64,000 nucleotides of DNA. Source: Bimuria novae-zelandiae CBS 107.79 (lineage: Eukaryota; Ascomycota; Dothideomycetes; Pleosporales; Didymosphaeriaceae). The stretch lies in NCBI GenBank assembly GCA_010015655.1, contig ML976680.1, positions 664,895 through 728,894 on the forward strand. The letters are read 5' to 3'. The notes under the pieces were generated by a model. The model was not told where the DNA came from. It did not search any database and worked only from the letters and a program-made list of their open reading frames with translations. Positions within the stretch are counted from its first letter, which is position 1. Each line of letters starts with the position of its first letter. Shown piece after piece: positions 22,875-34,849 of the stretch. Both the position numbers and the translations under genes were made by a program.

Positions 22875-25800
22875 ATGAACACCCTAATCTTCGGTGACCA
22901 AACGGCGGACCAGTACGCCCTGCTGCGCAAGGCCGTCACGTGGAAAGACAATGCACTGCTCAAGACCTTCCTGGAGCGCATCAGTGTTGCACTACGAGAA
23001 GAGACACAGAAGCTGCCGCGATTGCAGCGAGAACAAATACCAGATTTCCTCACTGTTGGAGACTTGGTGGAAGCATACTATGCCAAGGGCTCGAAAGTCA
23101 CCCAGTTAGAGAGCTGCATGGTCACAATAGCGCAATTGGCGCATTACATCGGGTCAGTTCATTCACATCGGTGTTCCATTCGCTCCAAGCTAACAATCCC
23201 AAGGTACTATGGCGAAAACATCACAGAGCTACCAAACGCTGCAAACACGAGAGTGCTCGGCTTGTGCACTGGCCTGCTTGCAGGTTCCATTGTCGCTTCT
23301 TCCAAGAGCGTGGCGGACCTGCTGCCGCTCGCCGTCGAGGCTGTCCGCATCGCTTTCCGTACCGGCACCTGCGTTGGCACTACCGCAGACGCAATCGACG
23401 CCACTCGAGAAAGCTGGTCAACTATTGTAGCTGGCATTTCCGAGAATGCTGCAAAGAGTGCCATCGCAGAGTTCCACAGTGAGCGCAATATCGCCGTTTC
23501 CGCCCAGGCCTATGTTAGCGCCGTTAGCGTGATGGCCATTACCGTCAGCGGCCCCCCATCCACCACCAAACGTCTTTTCGCAGAGGTCGATGCATTCAAG
23601 AACAGCACTCGCGTCGCGATCCCCGTCTATGCGCCTTACCACGCTCCGCACCTCTACAACCATGCCGACATTGATCGCATCCTGAGCGGTCCGTTTGTCG
23701 AGCTCTTCAAGAGCTCGCGCCCGCACGCGCTCATTCACTCTGCTTCAAATGGAAAGTGTCAGAGTGCTACCAACACCTTTCAACTCCTCCAGAGCGCTTT
23801 GAGCCAAATCCTCCTCGAGCCTGTACGATGGGACAATCTTCTGGAGGAAGTCGTCTCTCAGGTTACGGACGTTAGCAACGCCGAGGCGTCAGTCTTCGCC
23901 ATTGGTGTCACCAACGTCGTGAACAGCCTTGCCTCCGCTCTCAAGGCTGGTGGCCAGTCGTCCGTCACCGTGCGCGACCACACCACCTGGATTCCGAAGA
24001 CCGAACACTCCAAAGGCCGCACGCAGAATGACAAGATCGCCATTGTCGGTATGGCCGGCCGCTTTCCTAGTGCTGCTTCCCACGAGGCGCTCTGGGAATT
24101 GCTTGAGAAGGGCCTCGATGTTCATCGGGAGGTTCCGTCCGATCGTTTTGACGCGCAGGCTCACTGCGATCCCTCTGGCAAAGGGAAGAACAAGAGCCAC
24201 ACGCCCTACGGGTGCTTCATCGACGAGCCCGGGCTATTTGACCCTCGATTCTTCAACATGTCGCCGCGTGAGGCAGCTCAGACTGATCCCATGGGTCGAC
24301 TCGCGCTCACGACTGCCTATGAGGCTTTGGAGATGTCTGGATACGTTCCTAACCGCACGCCCTCCAGCAAGCTTGAACGCATCGGAACCTTCTACGGGCA
24401 GACTTCCGACGACTGGCGTGAAATCAATGCTGCCGAGAACGTCGACACGTACTTCATCACTGGAGGTGTCCGCGCTTTCGCACCCGGCAGAATCAACTAC
24501 TACTTCAAGTTTTCCGGACCATCCTTCAGCATCGACACAGCCTGTTCATCCTCGCTCGCTGCCATCCAACTTGCATGCACTTCGCTCTGGGCTGGTGATT
24601 GCGACACTGCCTGCGCTGGTGGCCTGAACGTCCTCACGAACCCAGACATTTTCTCTGGTCTTAGCAAGGGTCAGTTCCTGTCCAAGACTGGCAGCTGCAA
24701 GACGTATGACAACGATGCCGACGGCTACTGCCGTGGTGACGGCTGCGGTACTGTCATCCTTAAGCGTTACGAAGACGCCATTGCCGACAAGGACAACATT
24801 CTTGGTTGCATCCTCGGAGCCGCTACCAACCACAGCGCAGAGGCTGTCTCCATTACCCATCCCCATGCTGGCGCGCAAGAGTACCTATACAAGAAGGTGC
24901 TTGCTAACGCTGGTGTCGATGCGCATGAGATCAGCTACGTCGAGATGCATGGGACGGGTACCCAGGCAGGTGACGGCATCGAAATGACTTCAGTCACTAA
25001 TACTTTCGCCCCGCGCAACCGCCAGCGCAAGCCTAGGGAGACACTCCACCTTGGTGCTATCAAGGCGAACATCGGCCATGGAGAAGCAGCATCGGGAATC
25101 AACTCTCTCATCAAGGCTTTAATGATGATGAAGAAGAACGCTATCCCTGCCAATGTGGGCATCAAAGGCGTCATGAACAAGACCTTCCCCAAGGACTTGC
25201 TTCAGCGCAATATTCACATCGAGACCAAGCAAGTCACCTGGCCCCGCAAGGGCGCGGAGAAACGCAGGCTGTTCTTGAACAACTTCTCCGCTGCTGGCGG
25301 CAATACCGCCATCGTGATGGAGGATGGTCCCTTGCGTGAGGCCCCAACAACTGTTGACCCACGAGGATTGCATACCGTTACTGTCACTGCGAGGTCGATA
25401 TCTTCTCTCAAGAAGAATATCAACAACTTGATCGAGTACCTTGACCAGCATCCGGAGACCACCCTCACTAGCTTGGCATACACGACAACTGCCCGCCGCA
25501 TTCAGCACAACTACCGCGTTGCCGTCTGCGTAGATGACATCACGAAAGTAAAGGCTGCTCTTCAAGCTCAGCTCAAAGACAGTTACAGCCCCATCGCGAT
25601 GGTGCCAACCAAGACAGCTTTCACTTTCACTGGACAAGGCTCCCAGTATACCGGTCTTGGAAAGAAGTTTTTCGACGAGCTGGACACCTTCAAGGCAGAT
25701 ATCGAGCAGCTCGACAACCTTGCTCGTCTGCACCAGCTCCCGTCATTCATTCCTCTCTTGGACGGCACCGATGTCGCCACTCTGTCTCCGGTCGTTGTGC

Positions 25801-28800
25801 AGCTTGGCATGGCCTGCATTCAGGTCGCCCTTGCTCGCATGTGGGCGTCCTGGGGTGTGAAGCCCATTGCTGTGATTGGACACAGCCTCGGTGAATATGC
25901 CGCTCTTCACGTCGCCGGTGTGATCTCTGCCAGTGACATGGTCCTGTTGGTTGGCCGTCGTGCTCAGATTCTCGAGCAGGAGTGCACCGCCAACACCCAC
26001 GGCATGCTCGCTGTGAAGGGAAGCGTTGAAGCGATCAAGGAGGCTCTCGGTAGCAACATGACCGAGGTTGCCTGCATGAACGGTCCAGAGGAAACCGTCT
26101 TGTGCGGCACCGTCGAGGTTGTTGAGTCCACCAACGGCGTGCTGGCTTCCAAGGGCTTCAAGGCTACCAAGCTGAACGTGCCCTTCGCCTTCCACTCCGC
26201 TCAGGTCGAGCCCATTCTCGAGAAGTTCAAGGCTGCTGTGGTTTCTGTCGTCTTCAACAAGCCAGAGGTGCCTGTTCTTTCTCCTCTGACAGGAGAGGTC
26301 ATTCGCGAGGCTGGCATCATCGGTCCCGACTATCTCGCCCGTCATGCGCGCGAGACCGTCAACTTCTGGAGCGCCCTCGATACTGGCAAGGACGAGAAGG
26401 CTTTCGACGAAAAGACGGCTTGGGTCGAGATCGGAGCCCACCCGGTCTGCAACGGCATGGTGAAGTCGTCTCTTAGCGGCTGGTCGCCTGTCACTGCAGG
26501 GTCGCTGCGCAGTAACGAAGACCCGTGGAAGACGCTCACGAGCAGCATCTCTACTCTTTACCTGTGCGGCGTCGCATTTGACTGGAACGAATATCACAAG
26601 CAGTTCAATAATGCCCAGGTACTTCTCGAGCTTCCTACCTACTCGTTCGACAGCAAGAAGTACTGGCTCGACTACCACAATAACTGGACCCTGACCAAGG
26701 GAGAAGCCCCTCGCGTGACTGAACCCAAGGCTATTGAGGCTGCACCTATACCCGCTGCATCCAAGCTCAACACCACATCCTGCCATCGCATTGTCCGCGA
26801 GGAGCTTCATGCCAACTCTGGAACTGTCGTTGTCCAGTCCGATTTGTCTGACCCCAAGCTCAAGGCTACGATCAGCGGTCACCAGGTTAACAGCAATCCA
26901 TTCTGTCCCTCGTCGCTCTATGCAGACCAGGCTATGACCGTCGCCGACTATCTGTACAGGCAGCTCCGCCCGAACCTACCCACACCTGGCTTGAACGTTT
27001 GCCACATGGAGGTCACGAAGGGTCTTGTTCCTGAATACCCTGCACCGCCTGCAGGTCAGCATCTGCAAATCGAGGCCATCGCTGATCTCGAGACCAACCA
27101 GGTCGAGATCAAGTACCGTACGGTCCCTGCTGATGGCTCCAAGGTGCTTGCCGAGCACGCTTTTGGTACTGTCAAGTATGAGGATGTGAACGCCTGGAAG
27201 GAAGACTGGTCCCGCATCCAGTTTATGGTGCAGAGCCAGATCGACAACCTCACCCAGAAACTCCAGAATGGTGCTGCCCACAAAGTTCTCCGCGGGATGG
27301 CTTACAAGCTTTTTAAGGCCCTTGTCAACTACGCTGACAATTACCGCGGCATGGAAGAAGTCATTTTGGACGGCAAGACGACCGAGGCTACTGCGGCTGT
27401 TAAGTTTCAGACCACTCCAGCAGACGGCGAATTCTTCTGCTCCCCCTACTGGATCGACAGTCTTGCTCACCTGTCCGGCTTCATCGTCAACGCTTCTGAC
27501 CATCTTGACTCCGACAACTCCGTTTACATCTCTCACGGATGGGGCTCCATCAGGATCTCCAAGACTTTGTCGCCGGAGAAGAAGTACCGCTCTTACGTGC
27601 GCATGCAGCCCCAGCCTAACAACGTGTCTGCTGGTGACGTCTACATCCTTGAGGGTGAAGAAGTCATCGGTATGGTCACCGGCTTAAAGTTCCAGAACAT
27701 CCCGCGCCGGGCTCTGAACATCATGATGCCGCCTCCAGGTGCCGCAAAGGCCGGCGCTGGTCTCGCGAGGGCTGCACCCGCCAAAGCTGTTGTCTCAGCT
27801 CCTGTCAAGGCTCAGAGTGCTCCTGTCAAGGCCGCAGCCAAGCCCGCCGCCAAAGCTAAGACTGCCAAAGTCCCCAAGCAGTCTGCGAACTCCATCACTT
27901 CGCGGGTTATGAAGATCATCGCCGAAGAGACTGATGTCGATGCATCGGAGCTTGTCGACGAGGCTGCCTTCGAGAACCTTGGAGTTGATTCACTCATGTC
28001 ACTCACTATTTCGGCCAAGTTTCGTGAGGATCTTGACATTGAGATCAGCTCCACACTCTTCACCGACTATGCGACTGTTGGTGAGATGAAAAAGTTCTTC
28101 TCTCAGTACGACGGTTGCGCTCCGCTTGCTGGGGATGATGCTAAGTCCGATACTACTGAGGAGTCATCAGACATGTCTACTCCCTACGAGGCTGGTGTAG
28201 CAAGCACCCCCGCTAGCTCCGCCCCGAGTGAGTCCGGCGATGTCAAGGTGTCAGAGTCCTACGCTGTTGTCGATGGTGAGGCTAGTCTCGCTCGCAAGAT
28301 TGTCGCTCAAGAGATGGGCGTCGAAGTCTCCGAAATCACCGACAAGCTCGACCTTTCTGAGATGGGAATGGACTCCCTCATGAGTCTTACCATTCTCGGT
28401 GCTCTCCGTGAGCAGACTGGTATCGATCTCCCATCAGAGTTCCTGACCACCAATGTCACGATCGAGGACATTGAGAACGAGCTAGGCATGCGCCCCAAGC
28501 CTAGGGTTGAGACTACTGCCAAGGTCACCTTCAAGCCGCAAAAGCCCTCCAAGCCTCAGCTCTCTGAGGTGAACAAGAAGCTCGAGAAGGTCATCGATGT
28601 GTCTAGCCTTCCCCCTGCCAACTCTGTCTTGCTCCAGGGTAATGCCAAGGTCGCCACGAAGAAGTTCTTCCTTGTTCCCGACGGGTCAGGAAGCGCGACT
28701 TCTTACATCTCTATCCCGAACATCTCTCCCGACATGGCCGTCTTCGGGCTCAACTGCCCCTTCATGAAGTGTCCTGAGAAGTGGACTTGCGGTGTTGAAG

Positions 28801-29457
28801 GTGTCGCTGCCCTCTACTTGGTCGAGATCAAGCGCCGCCAACCCAAAGGCCCATACATCGTCGGTGGATGGTCTGCCGGAGGTGTTATGGCTTATGAGGT
28901 TGCCCGCATGATGGTAGAATCTGGCGAGAAAGTGGAGAGCCTCGTCCTCATCGATGCACCTTGCCCCGTTGCGCTAGACCCGCTTCCCGGCCGACTCCAC
29001 ATCTTCTTCGACCAGATCGGTCTCCTTGGCACCGGCAAGCCTGGAGGTACTCCCGGCTGGCTCCTCCCTCACTTCGCCGCCGCCATCAAGAACCTGAAGG
29101 AGTACGACCCGATCCCGATGGATCCCAAGCGCGCGCCGCCCGTCCTTGCCATTTGGTGCACTGACGGCGTGTGCCCCAACCCTGACGACCCTCGCCCGCC
29201 CCCAGGAGAGGGTGAGGACCCGGCGCCCATGAAGTGGCTGCTCAACAACCGCACTGACTTCGACGACAATGGCTGGGCGCAGCTCCTACCCAAGGAGAAC
29301 TTCGAGTACGCCGTCATGGGCGGCAATCACTTCACGATGATGAAGGGTGAGCATGTAAGTTACACTCCCTCTCGTCACACACTCGACCCATCACATTACT
29401 AACGATGCATAGGGTGCCACACTCGGCAAGCTCATCCGGAAGGGCTTGAAGCTTTGA
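22875..29457 (+). CDS. PKS1: Non-reducing polyketide synthase for DHN melanin
   Basis: Three exons (22875-23152, 23204-29354, 29413-29457) encode 2,157 residues. The domain order is SAT (GLCTG, C114), KS (C540 in DTACSSS, H675, H718), AT (S987 in GHSLGE), PT (H1319, D1511), two ACPs (phosphopantetheine serines S1689 and S1817, both in DSLMSL) and a C-terminal TE/Claisen cyclase (S1983 in GWSAGG, D2010, H2135). All catalytic residues are present. This order and length are those of melanin PKSs that make 1,3,6,8-tetrahydroxynaphthalene from acetyl/malonyl units. The first intron (51 bp) is a multiple of three without a stop; its removal restores AHYIGYYGENITEL. The second intron (58 bp) sits just before the last 14 residues. 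It is divergent from the CMR1 regulator and should be its target. Confidence 0.95.
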
Positions 29458-32341
29458 ATGCTCAGAGCACGGCGGTGGTGTGGCTAGATTGCATGAATTT
29501 CACTTGTTCAAGTGTTGAACACTGGAATGTCGGCGTTTGAGTTTCCCTTTCGTCGCATGCATCACTGGCTTTCGGTGGTGTGGGAGTTACACGATTGGTT
29601 GGGCGGTGTTTTGGTTGGGCTTTACAAAGTTGCTCTCGTCGTTGTGTTTTGTTTTGCTGCGGATGTATTAGGCGTTGTGCAATGTTTGCGCACTATTGTA
29701 ATGTATTATGACCCTTTCCTTAATACCAAATACCAAGAGACTACTTCAGCATCGCTTCCCTTGCAGTGTGATGAAGCTGTTCGAACGCTTGTCCCCGCAC
29801 ATCGCAGTTTCGCTCACCGATCTGCCTCCCACTTCCCCTCCACTTCCAATCACCATTTATCGATGATATATAGATGTGCAGCAGATACTGCGCGGCACAC
29901 AAGTCAAAAGCATCGACGCGGGAAATTCTCCGACAGCGAACATGCACTGGGCGCTTCGCATCCACGGAATGCAATATGTAGCGCGCAGCTAGTCGGCAGC
30001 ACCACACAAATGAAAATGCCAATGCCCGAGGTTGGTACTGAACGAGAGGGCTTTTCGGATGGTACATGCGCGAAGAGGATTGTTGCGGAGACGATATTCG
30101 AGAGCGATGGTGGGCGAGTGGGCACGCTTCGGGCTATGGACATCAAAGTAGTCATTTGGGTCTTGACATAGAGATACAGCTGTATGTAATGGCTTCAGTT
30201 TGATTGCGCTGTTCCCTGTCTTACTCCTAGCAACGATGCAGTCTCTCATCTCATCGCGGTGTGCTCGTGAGGCTATCGTGCCCGTGCGTCAACCTCCGTC
30301 CTCCAAGCTGCAACAGGCTCGTAGATGCGGGATACAAGTGACAAGCGCTTAGGCTTGTTTAGCCTTGCGATGCTGGAGGCTTTCACAAATTTCAGATGCT
30401 CCCTCGTCAAACCCCGCAGACGTGACGATAACGTTTGAACACGAAGGCTCCTCACCGCATTGACCGAGCTGTCATCTATCACGGGGTCTCCTCGTTACAA
30501 GCCTTGTCCTGTCGCTTGTTCTGACCGAGACAGGATACTTGACAGTCCATCGTGACGTTGCGGTACCATTGGATGCAACAGCCAAGCATTTTGCGCAGAG
30601 AGCCAGTCTGCCTGCACATCTCTCTGGAGATTGTGACAAGCGAAAGCATCGGAGCCGTAGCCGAGATTTGCCAAGTTGGGTCGCAGCAATTTGCCTTATG
30701 AAGATCTTGCCGTGAATGAAACGACAGCGTGTACCACGGGTAGCCACAATGAGCGACGATCACCCAGCAATGGGATATGGCTTCTCGCTTCACAACTTTG
30801 TGTTGTGATGTGCACTTTCCAGATGAGAAAGACAACATTTCAATAGTCCTCGTACTGACTCAGAACAACCATTAAAAACTCGCGGTGGCTTGCCGTGGTC
30901 TCGCGACTAACAATAATGTGCCGGCACTGATTTAGAGCCATAAAGTTCTGTACCTAAGATTGGACGATGCGGAGACTGTAGATCCCAAGCCTTTGGCAGG
31001 GACTGCAGAATTAAGGACTCAGCCACAGCCGTCTAGCATGCGCGAGGCGTTTGCTCAGAATCTTGGTTGAGACGGGGAAGCGGTTTCTCAATCACAGCCA
31101 CTCTAGTCCGAACTGCCAACGGCGCAGTTCAGTGACGACTGACGATGAAAACCACGGCTTCGCCTGGTAAAGCCATCGCACTATGGGAGCATTGCGAAGT
31201 AAATCTTTCATCGATAGGCACTTTAGCTAGCATGGCTTTGGCGCGCGTTATCAATAGAGTCGACGTGAGCAAGTCTACTGGATAGCGTTTGCGCTTTAGA
31301 AGTGAAGATAGCGACGCAGGTCTCTCAAGTCGCCATTTCAATGAACTATCATGGATGGAAAGAGATGGAGTCCGATACAGGCGCAAAAGCGCACGTGAGC
31401 CGTGTTCCTCTGCGTGCAACCTCTTGGCTTTACTTTGGATCAATCGGAAGACTGTATTGCGCTCCGCTGTCACCACTGGCTCATTTTCATTGTAGATAGA
31501 TGCAACGGCGCTGAAAGCCTAGCCATGTCTGCATTGATTACTGCATGTTGGCAAGCTCAAGCTGTGCGTGCATGCAAGTTCGGAAAATGGGTGGAGTTCC
31601 GAGGACGCTCGCTAAGCCACCTTCACGTGCAAAGTTAGCTTCTTCGGTCTGCAGGTATGATTCCGATGAGTAACTTTTGTTTTCGTAACAAATTTGGAAC
31701 GGCGGCGGAGCTAGACGTGGGATGCAGAAGGGTAGATTCGAGTTGGGATTCAAAATTGTTGACTCGTAAACGGGCAACGAAACGCGAGGATCTTCAGTAC
31801 TCGCTGCTTCAGCTCGGATGAAGACGCCCTCATGTATGCGAGTCTTATCGCGGTCATCGATGGTTATTCTTCCAAGAATCTGCGGAAACAACTCTCATGG
31901 GCGCACCGCATAACTAGCGCCACTGATGCACTGGTGGCGTATTACTCGGCTCCTTCAGGGCCAGCAAAGGCAGCGTCATGTTGTGGAAGATTGAATATTT
32001 TGAGGCTTTCAAGATGTCATGCATGAGAATGATGTGTTCATCTCGGGGAACACAAGAGCGAATCGAGTATGAGCATGACGATGCACTGAAGACTGTTGGA
32101 CCGACGGTGGACGACGTTGAAGCAAGGTTGATGATCCTTGTTGATGAGGTATTGATATGAGATGGCGCCGTCCGGATATGGTTGAGCTCGTAGAAGAGAG
32201 GAGGGAGAGGAAGTCCAGGGCCAAGTATGACTAATCAAGCCCCGCATCACGTGTCGCTCGCGGAACCTTGGAACTTTGGGGCTTGGGACAATTTCGTAGG
32301 TAGCGGTTGCTAGCTGTCTTGCCGCGTCGCAAGCTTCCAAA
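29458..32341. other. Intergenic region, no gene recognised
   Basis: About 2.9 kb between PKS1 and prefoldin. A 219-codon frame at 29512-30171 and a 119-codon minus-strand frame at 30479-30838 are low-complexity or overlap other frames and show no domain. No transposon ends or RNA genes were recognised. Confidence 0.5.
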
Positions 32342-33096
32342 ATGGCCACCGCATTGAAGCCAGGCAGGTAGGCGCTTCCTTCCCCAATTATGCATCGATT
32401 CTGACCCGACTATCAGCAAAGATGCGCCAACAAATCCGCGCGGCATTCCAGTTGCGCCCTTCGTCGACCGCGTAGAAGACTATGTGACCGATCGTTCTGA
32501 GGTCGAGAGCACCATCAACAGCTTCAAGGAGATGATTTCGTACGCTCGAATCGTATACCAAACTCGGTGGACATGTTGCTTATATCTTGGCCAGGAAATA
32601 CCAGTTCATGGAGCAGAACACACAGCGGCGGGCTCTGGGCCTCAAGGACAAAATACCAGACATCCAGAAGACGTTGGACACTGTGCGATTTTTGAAGGGC
32701 AGAAAGGTACGGTGTTGTTCTTAGTACAGCGAGGCCAAGTCGCTGACCATGGCACAGGCAGACACAGACCCTATCGAGACGACCTTCGAGCTCAACGATA
32801 CACTGTACGCGAAAGCAGAGGTACCGCCTACCGACGAGGTATATCTATGGCTAGGCGCGAACGTCATGCTGGCATATCCTGTACCAGAAGCCGAGCAGCT
32901 CCTCAAGACCAAGTTGGATACTGCAAAGAAGAGCCTGGAGACCTGCGAGGAGGACATGGAGTTCCTACGCGAACAGATCACAACTTTGGAGGTCGCCTTT
33001 GCGCGGGTATACAACTGGGATGTGGCACAGAGGAGGAAGGAGCGCGAAGCAGGGGAGTCGATAGAGGGCGGGAAGGGCTCGTCGCCGAATGGATGA
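32342..33096 (+). CDS. PAC10: Prefoldin subunit 3
   Basis: Four exons (32342-32367, 32417-32539, 32595-32706, 32758-33096) give 199 residues; introns are 49, 55 and 51 bp. The product is an alpha-class prefoldin subunit: N-terminal coiled coil (VEDYVTDRSEVESTINSFKE), the family segment KYQFMEQNTQRRALGLKDKI, a central beta-hairpin region (YAKAEVPPTDEVYLWLGANV) and a C-terminal coiled coil (EQLLKTKLDTAKKSLETCEE). Prefoldin is a cytosolic hexameric chaperone that delivers unfolded actin and tubulin to the CCT chaperonin. The reading frame is recovered only by removing all three introns. Convergent with the FKBP gene, 472 bp apart. Confidence 0.92.
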
Positions 33097-33568
33097 AGAG
33101 GTGGTCAACGCGGTGTAGTTGCATATACCCAAAACGAAATATCATGCAAGTGCAGACCATCAAACACCGTCTGGCTATCCTGGGGTTCGAAGTCTTGATC
33201 AGTCCTGCAGTACATTCCACCCTCGTCAGTCCGCACCACAGGACTCAATATGGATATAGCACTTGGTTTACTTCGTTTTGAACTTGCCTTTCACTTTGTG
33301 TACTTTATAAAGGCAGTGGTTGAAACGCAATATGCTTCAAATACAAACACGACGCTTACCGCACGCAGTCACGATCTTCACGTATGCAAGGAGTGCACGC
33401 ATAGGAACAAGCAACTTCAGATACAAGATCCTTCAAAGGGCATGCTCGTACCATTGTTATTGCAATGACTTTTGAGTCAGCTCGGACTTTTATATCCATG
33501 CTTAGATAGCCATAATTTACCATGCCGAGTTCCCTCCCGATCTCGCATCGATCGAGGGTCGCGGACGC

Positions 33569-34161
33569 TTAGTTGATCTTCTGGAGCTCGACCTCGCTAT
33601 GCAGCCATCAGTATACGTCCGCCATAGTGTTTCGTGAACGGAAGCCACTTACAAGATGAGGTTCGAGTTTGCGGGGATGAGACCGCCGCCAACATCCTGG
33701 CTGCCGTACGCGTAATCGCTCGAGATGTCCAATGTGGCCTTCTCGCCGAGCTTCATCTGGGGAACACCCTCGTCCCATCCTGCTATTGTCAGTACCTGTC
33801 CTTTCCAAACAAGCAAGCCCACCTCCGTCACCAGCCGAAGTGCCGAAGGTGAGGTGATAAACTTACCCTTGATGACACGGCCGACGCCAATGGCGGTCTG
33901 GAAAGGCCCACGACCCGGCTTCTGGGTAGAGTCGAACTCCTTGCCCTTGGAGCCATCCGCGTTCTTCAACCAGCCCGTGTACAGCATGGTGACGGTGTCG
34001 CCTTTCTTAGGGCTCGGGCCGCTGCCCTCAGAGATGGTAGTCTTTGTAACGCCCATATTTCTAGCGGTCGAGTGAAAAAGCGAGGAAGTGGTGCGGGGTT
34101 GGAAAGCGCGGGTGAGGTTGGAGGAAGAGTTTCGCTGGAGGGATTTGATGAAGGAGGGCAT
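33569..34161 (-). CDS. FPR1: FKBP-type peptidyl-prolyl isomerase
   Basis: Three exons (34161-33867, 33779-33653, 33596-33569) encode 149 residues. The core is a single FKBP12 domain: VTKTTISEGSGPSP, then DTVTMLYTGWL, then FDST, VIKGWDEGVPQMKLGEKATL and a short last exon ending FEVELQKIN. It catalyses proline cis-trans isomerisation and would bind FK506/rapamycin. From the first ATG, 35 extra residues rich in Arg/Ser/Thr precede a second ATG at 34056 (MGVTKTTIS). The extension looks like a mitochondrial presequence; starting at M36 would give a 114-residue cytosolic FKBP12. Intron 1 is 87 bp, in phase and stop-free; retention would put 29 residues in front of GWDEG. Divergent from APC2. Confidence 0.92.
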
Positions 34162-34849
34162 GGCGGGGCAGCGGGGGGTTAAAGCTGTTTGCTGTGGTGG
34201 AGGGGCGGTGGCGGGGTACCTGAGAGCTGCAAGGCACGGAAAGTGCGCTAGGCTTTGAAAATGTAGATCAGAGTGGCTGTGTCTGCAAGTGAAACCCAGG
34301 ATGGACCTATGACACGGGGAAGGGATTGCGCAATATGTACAGAATCTCCTCGTGCACCGAGGGGTCTGTTTAGGTGGACGAGAGCATGGCAGGGAGCTGT
34401 TGAGTTAGAGTGGCCTGGGTAGACATTTGTCACGAATATGCCTGCTCAACACTCTCCGTTGAATAGTCCTAAAATCAAGCCGGTGTGACGACGGGCATCC
34501 TAACGAACAGCAAAGCTATTCCAGGAAGGCCTCAGTGTATACACAGTTCACAAAAGTTTGTACAGTTTACAGTTATGATGGAATGCAGCGCAGTACAGGA
34601 CTCTGAAGAACGCCTGAGCACGTGAAAACGCGTGCGCGTCCATGCGGCTTCCGCGTTCACCAAGAGGCAGTTCTAGACAAACAAACACCATGCGCACGAA
34701 TGCTCGACAAGATTGATGTGTGCCTTTGCAGAACGCAAATCTACCGCAACACTGTGCACGCCAGTTATCGTGCCATGAGCTTGCAATCGACGCAGTAAAC
34801 TCAGGAACGACAATTGCGTGGTGGGGTCGAGCGCCCGCCGGTGACCGCC
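34162..34849. promoter_or_regulatory. Divergent FKBP/APC2 intergenic region
   Basis: 688 bp between two divergent start codons, so it should contain both promoters. No gene or specific element recognised. Confidence 0.45.

Noticed and set aside
25743..26882. A 379-codon minus-strand frame inside the PKS
   Set aside because: It is antisense to the AT domain of an unmistakable PKS and owes its openness to codon bias on the sense strand.
29512..30171. A 219-codon frame after PKS1
   Set aside because: Low similarity to any protein pattern, overlapping minus-strand frames, and no supporting splice structure.
33170..33210. GGGGTTCGAAGTC, resembling a tRNA B box
   Set aside because: No matching A box or cloverleaf stems at the required distance. 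No tRNA or rRNA gene could be supported anywhere in the window.
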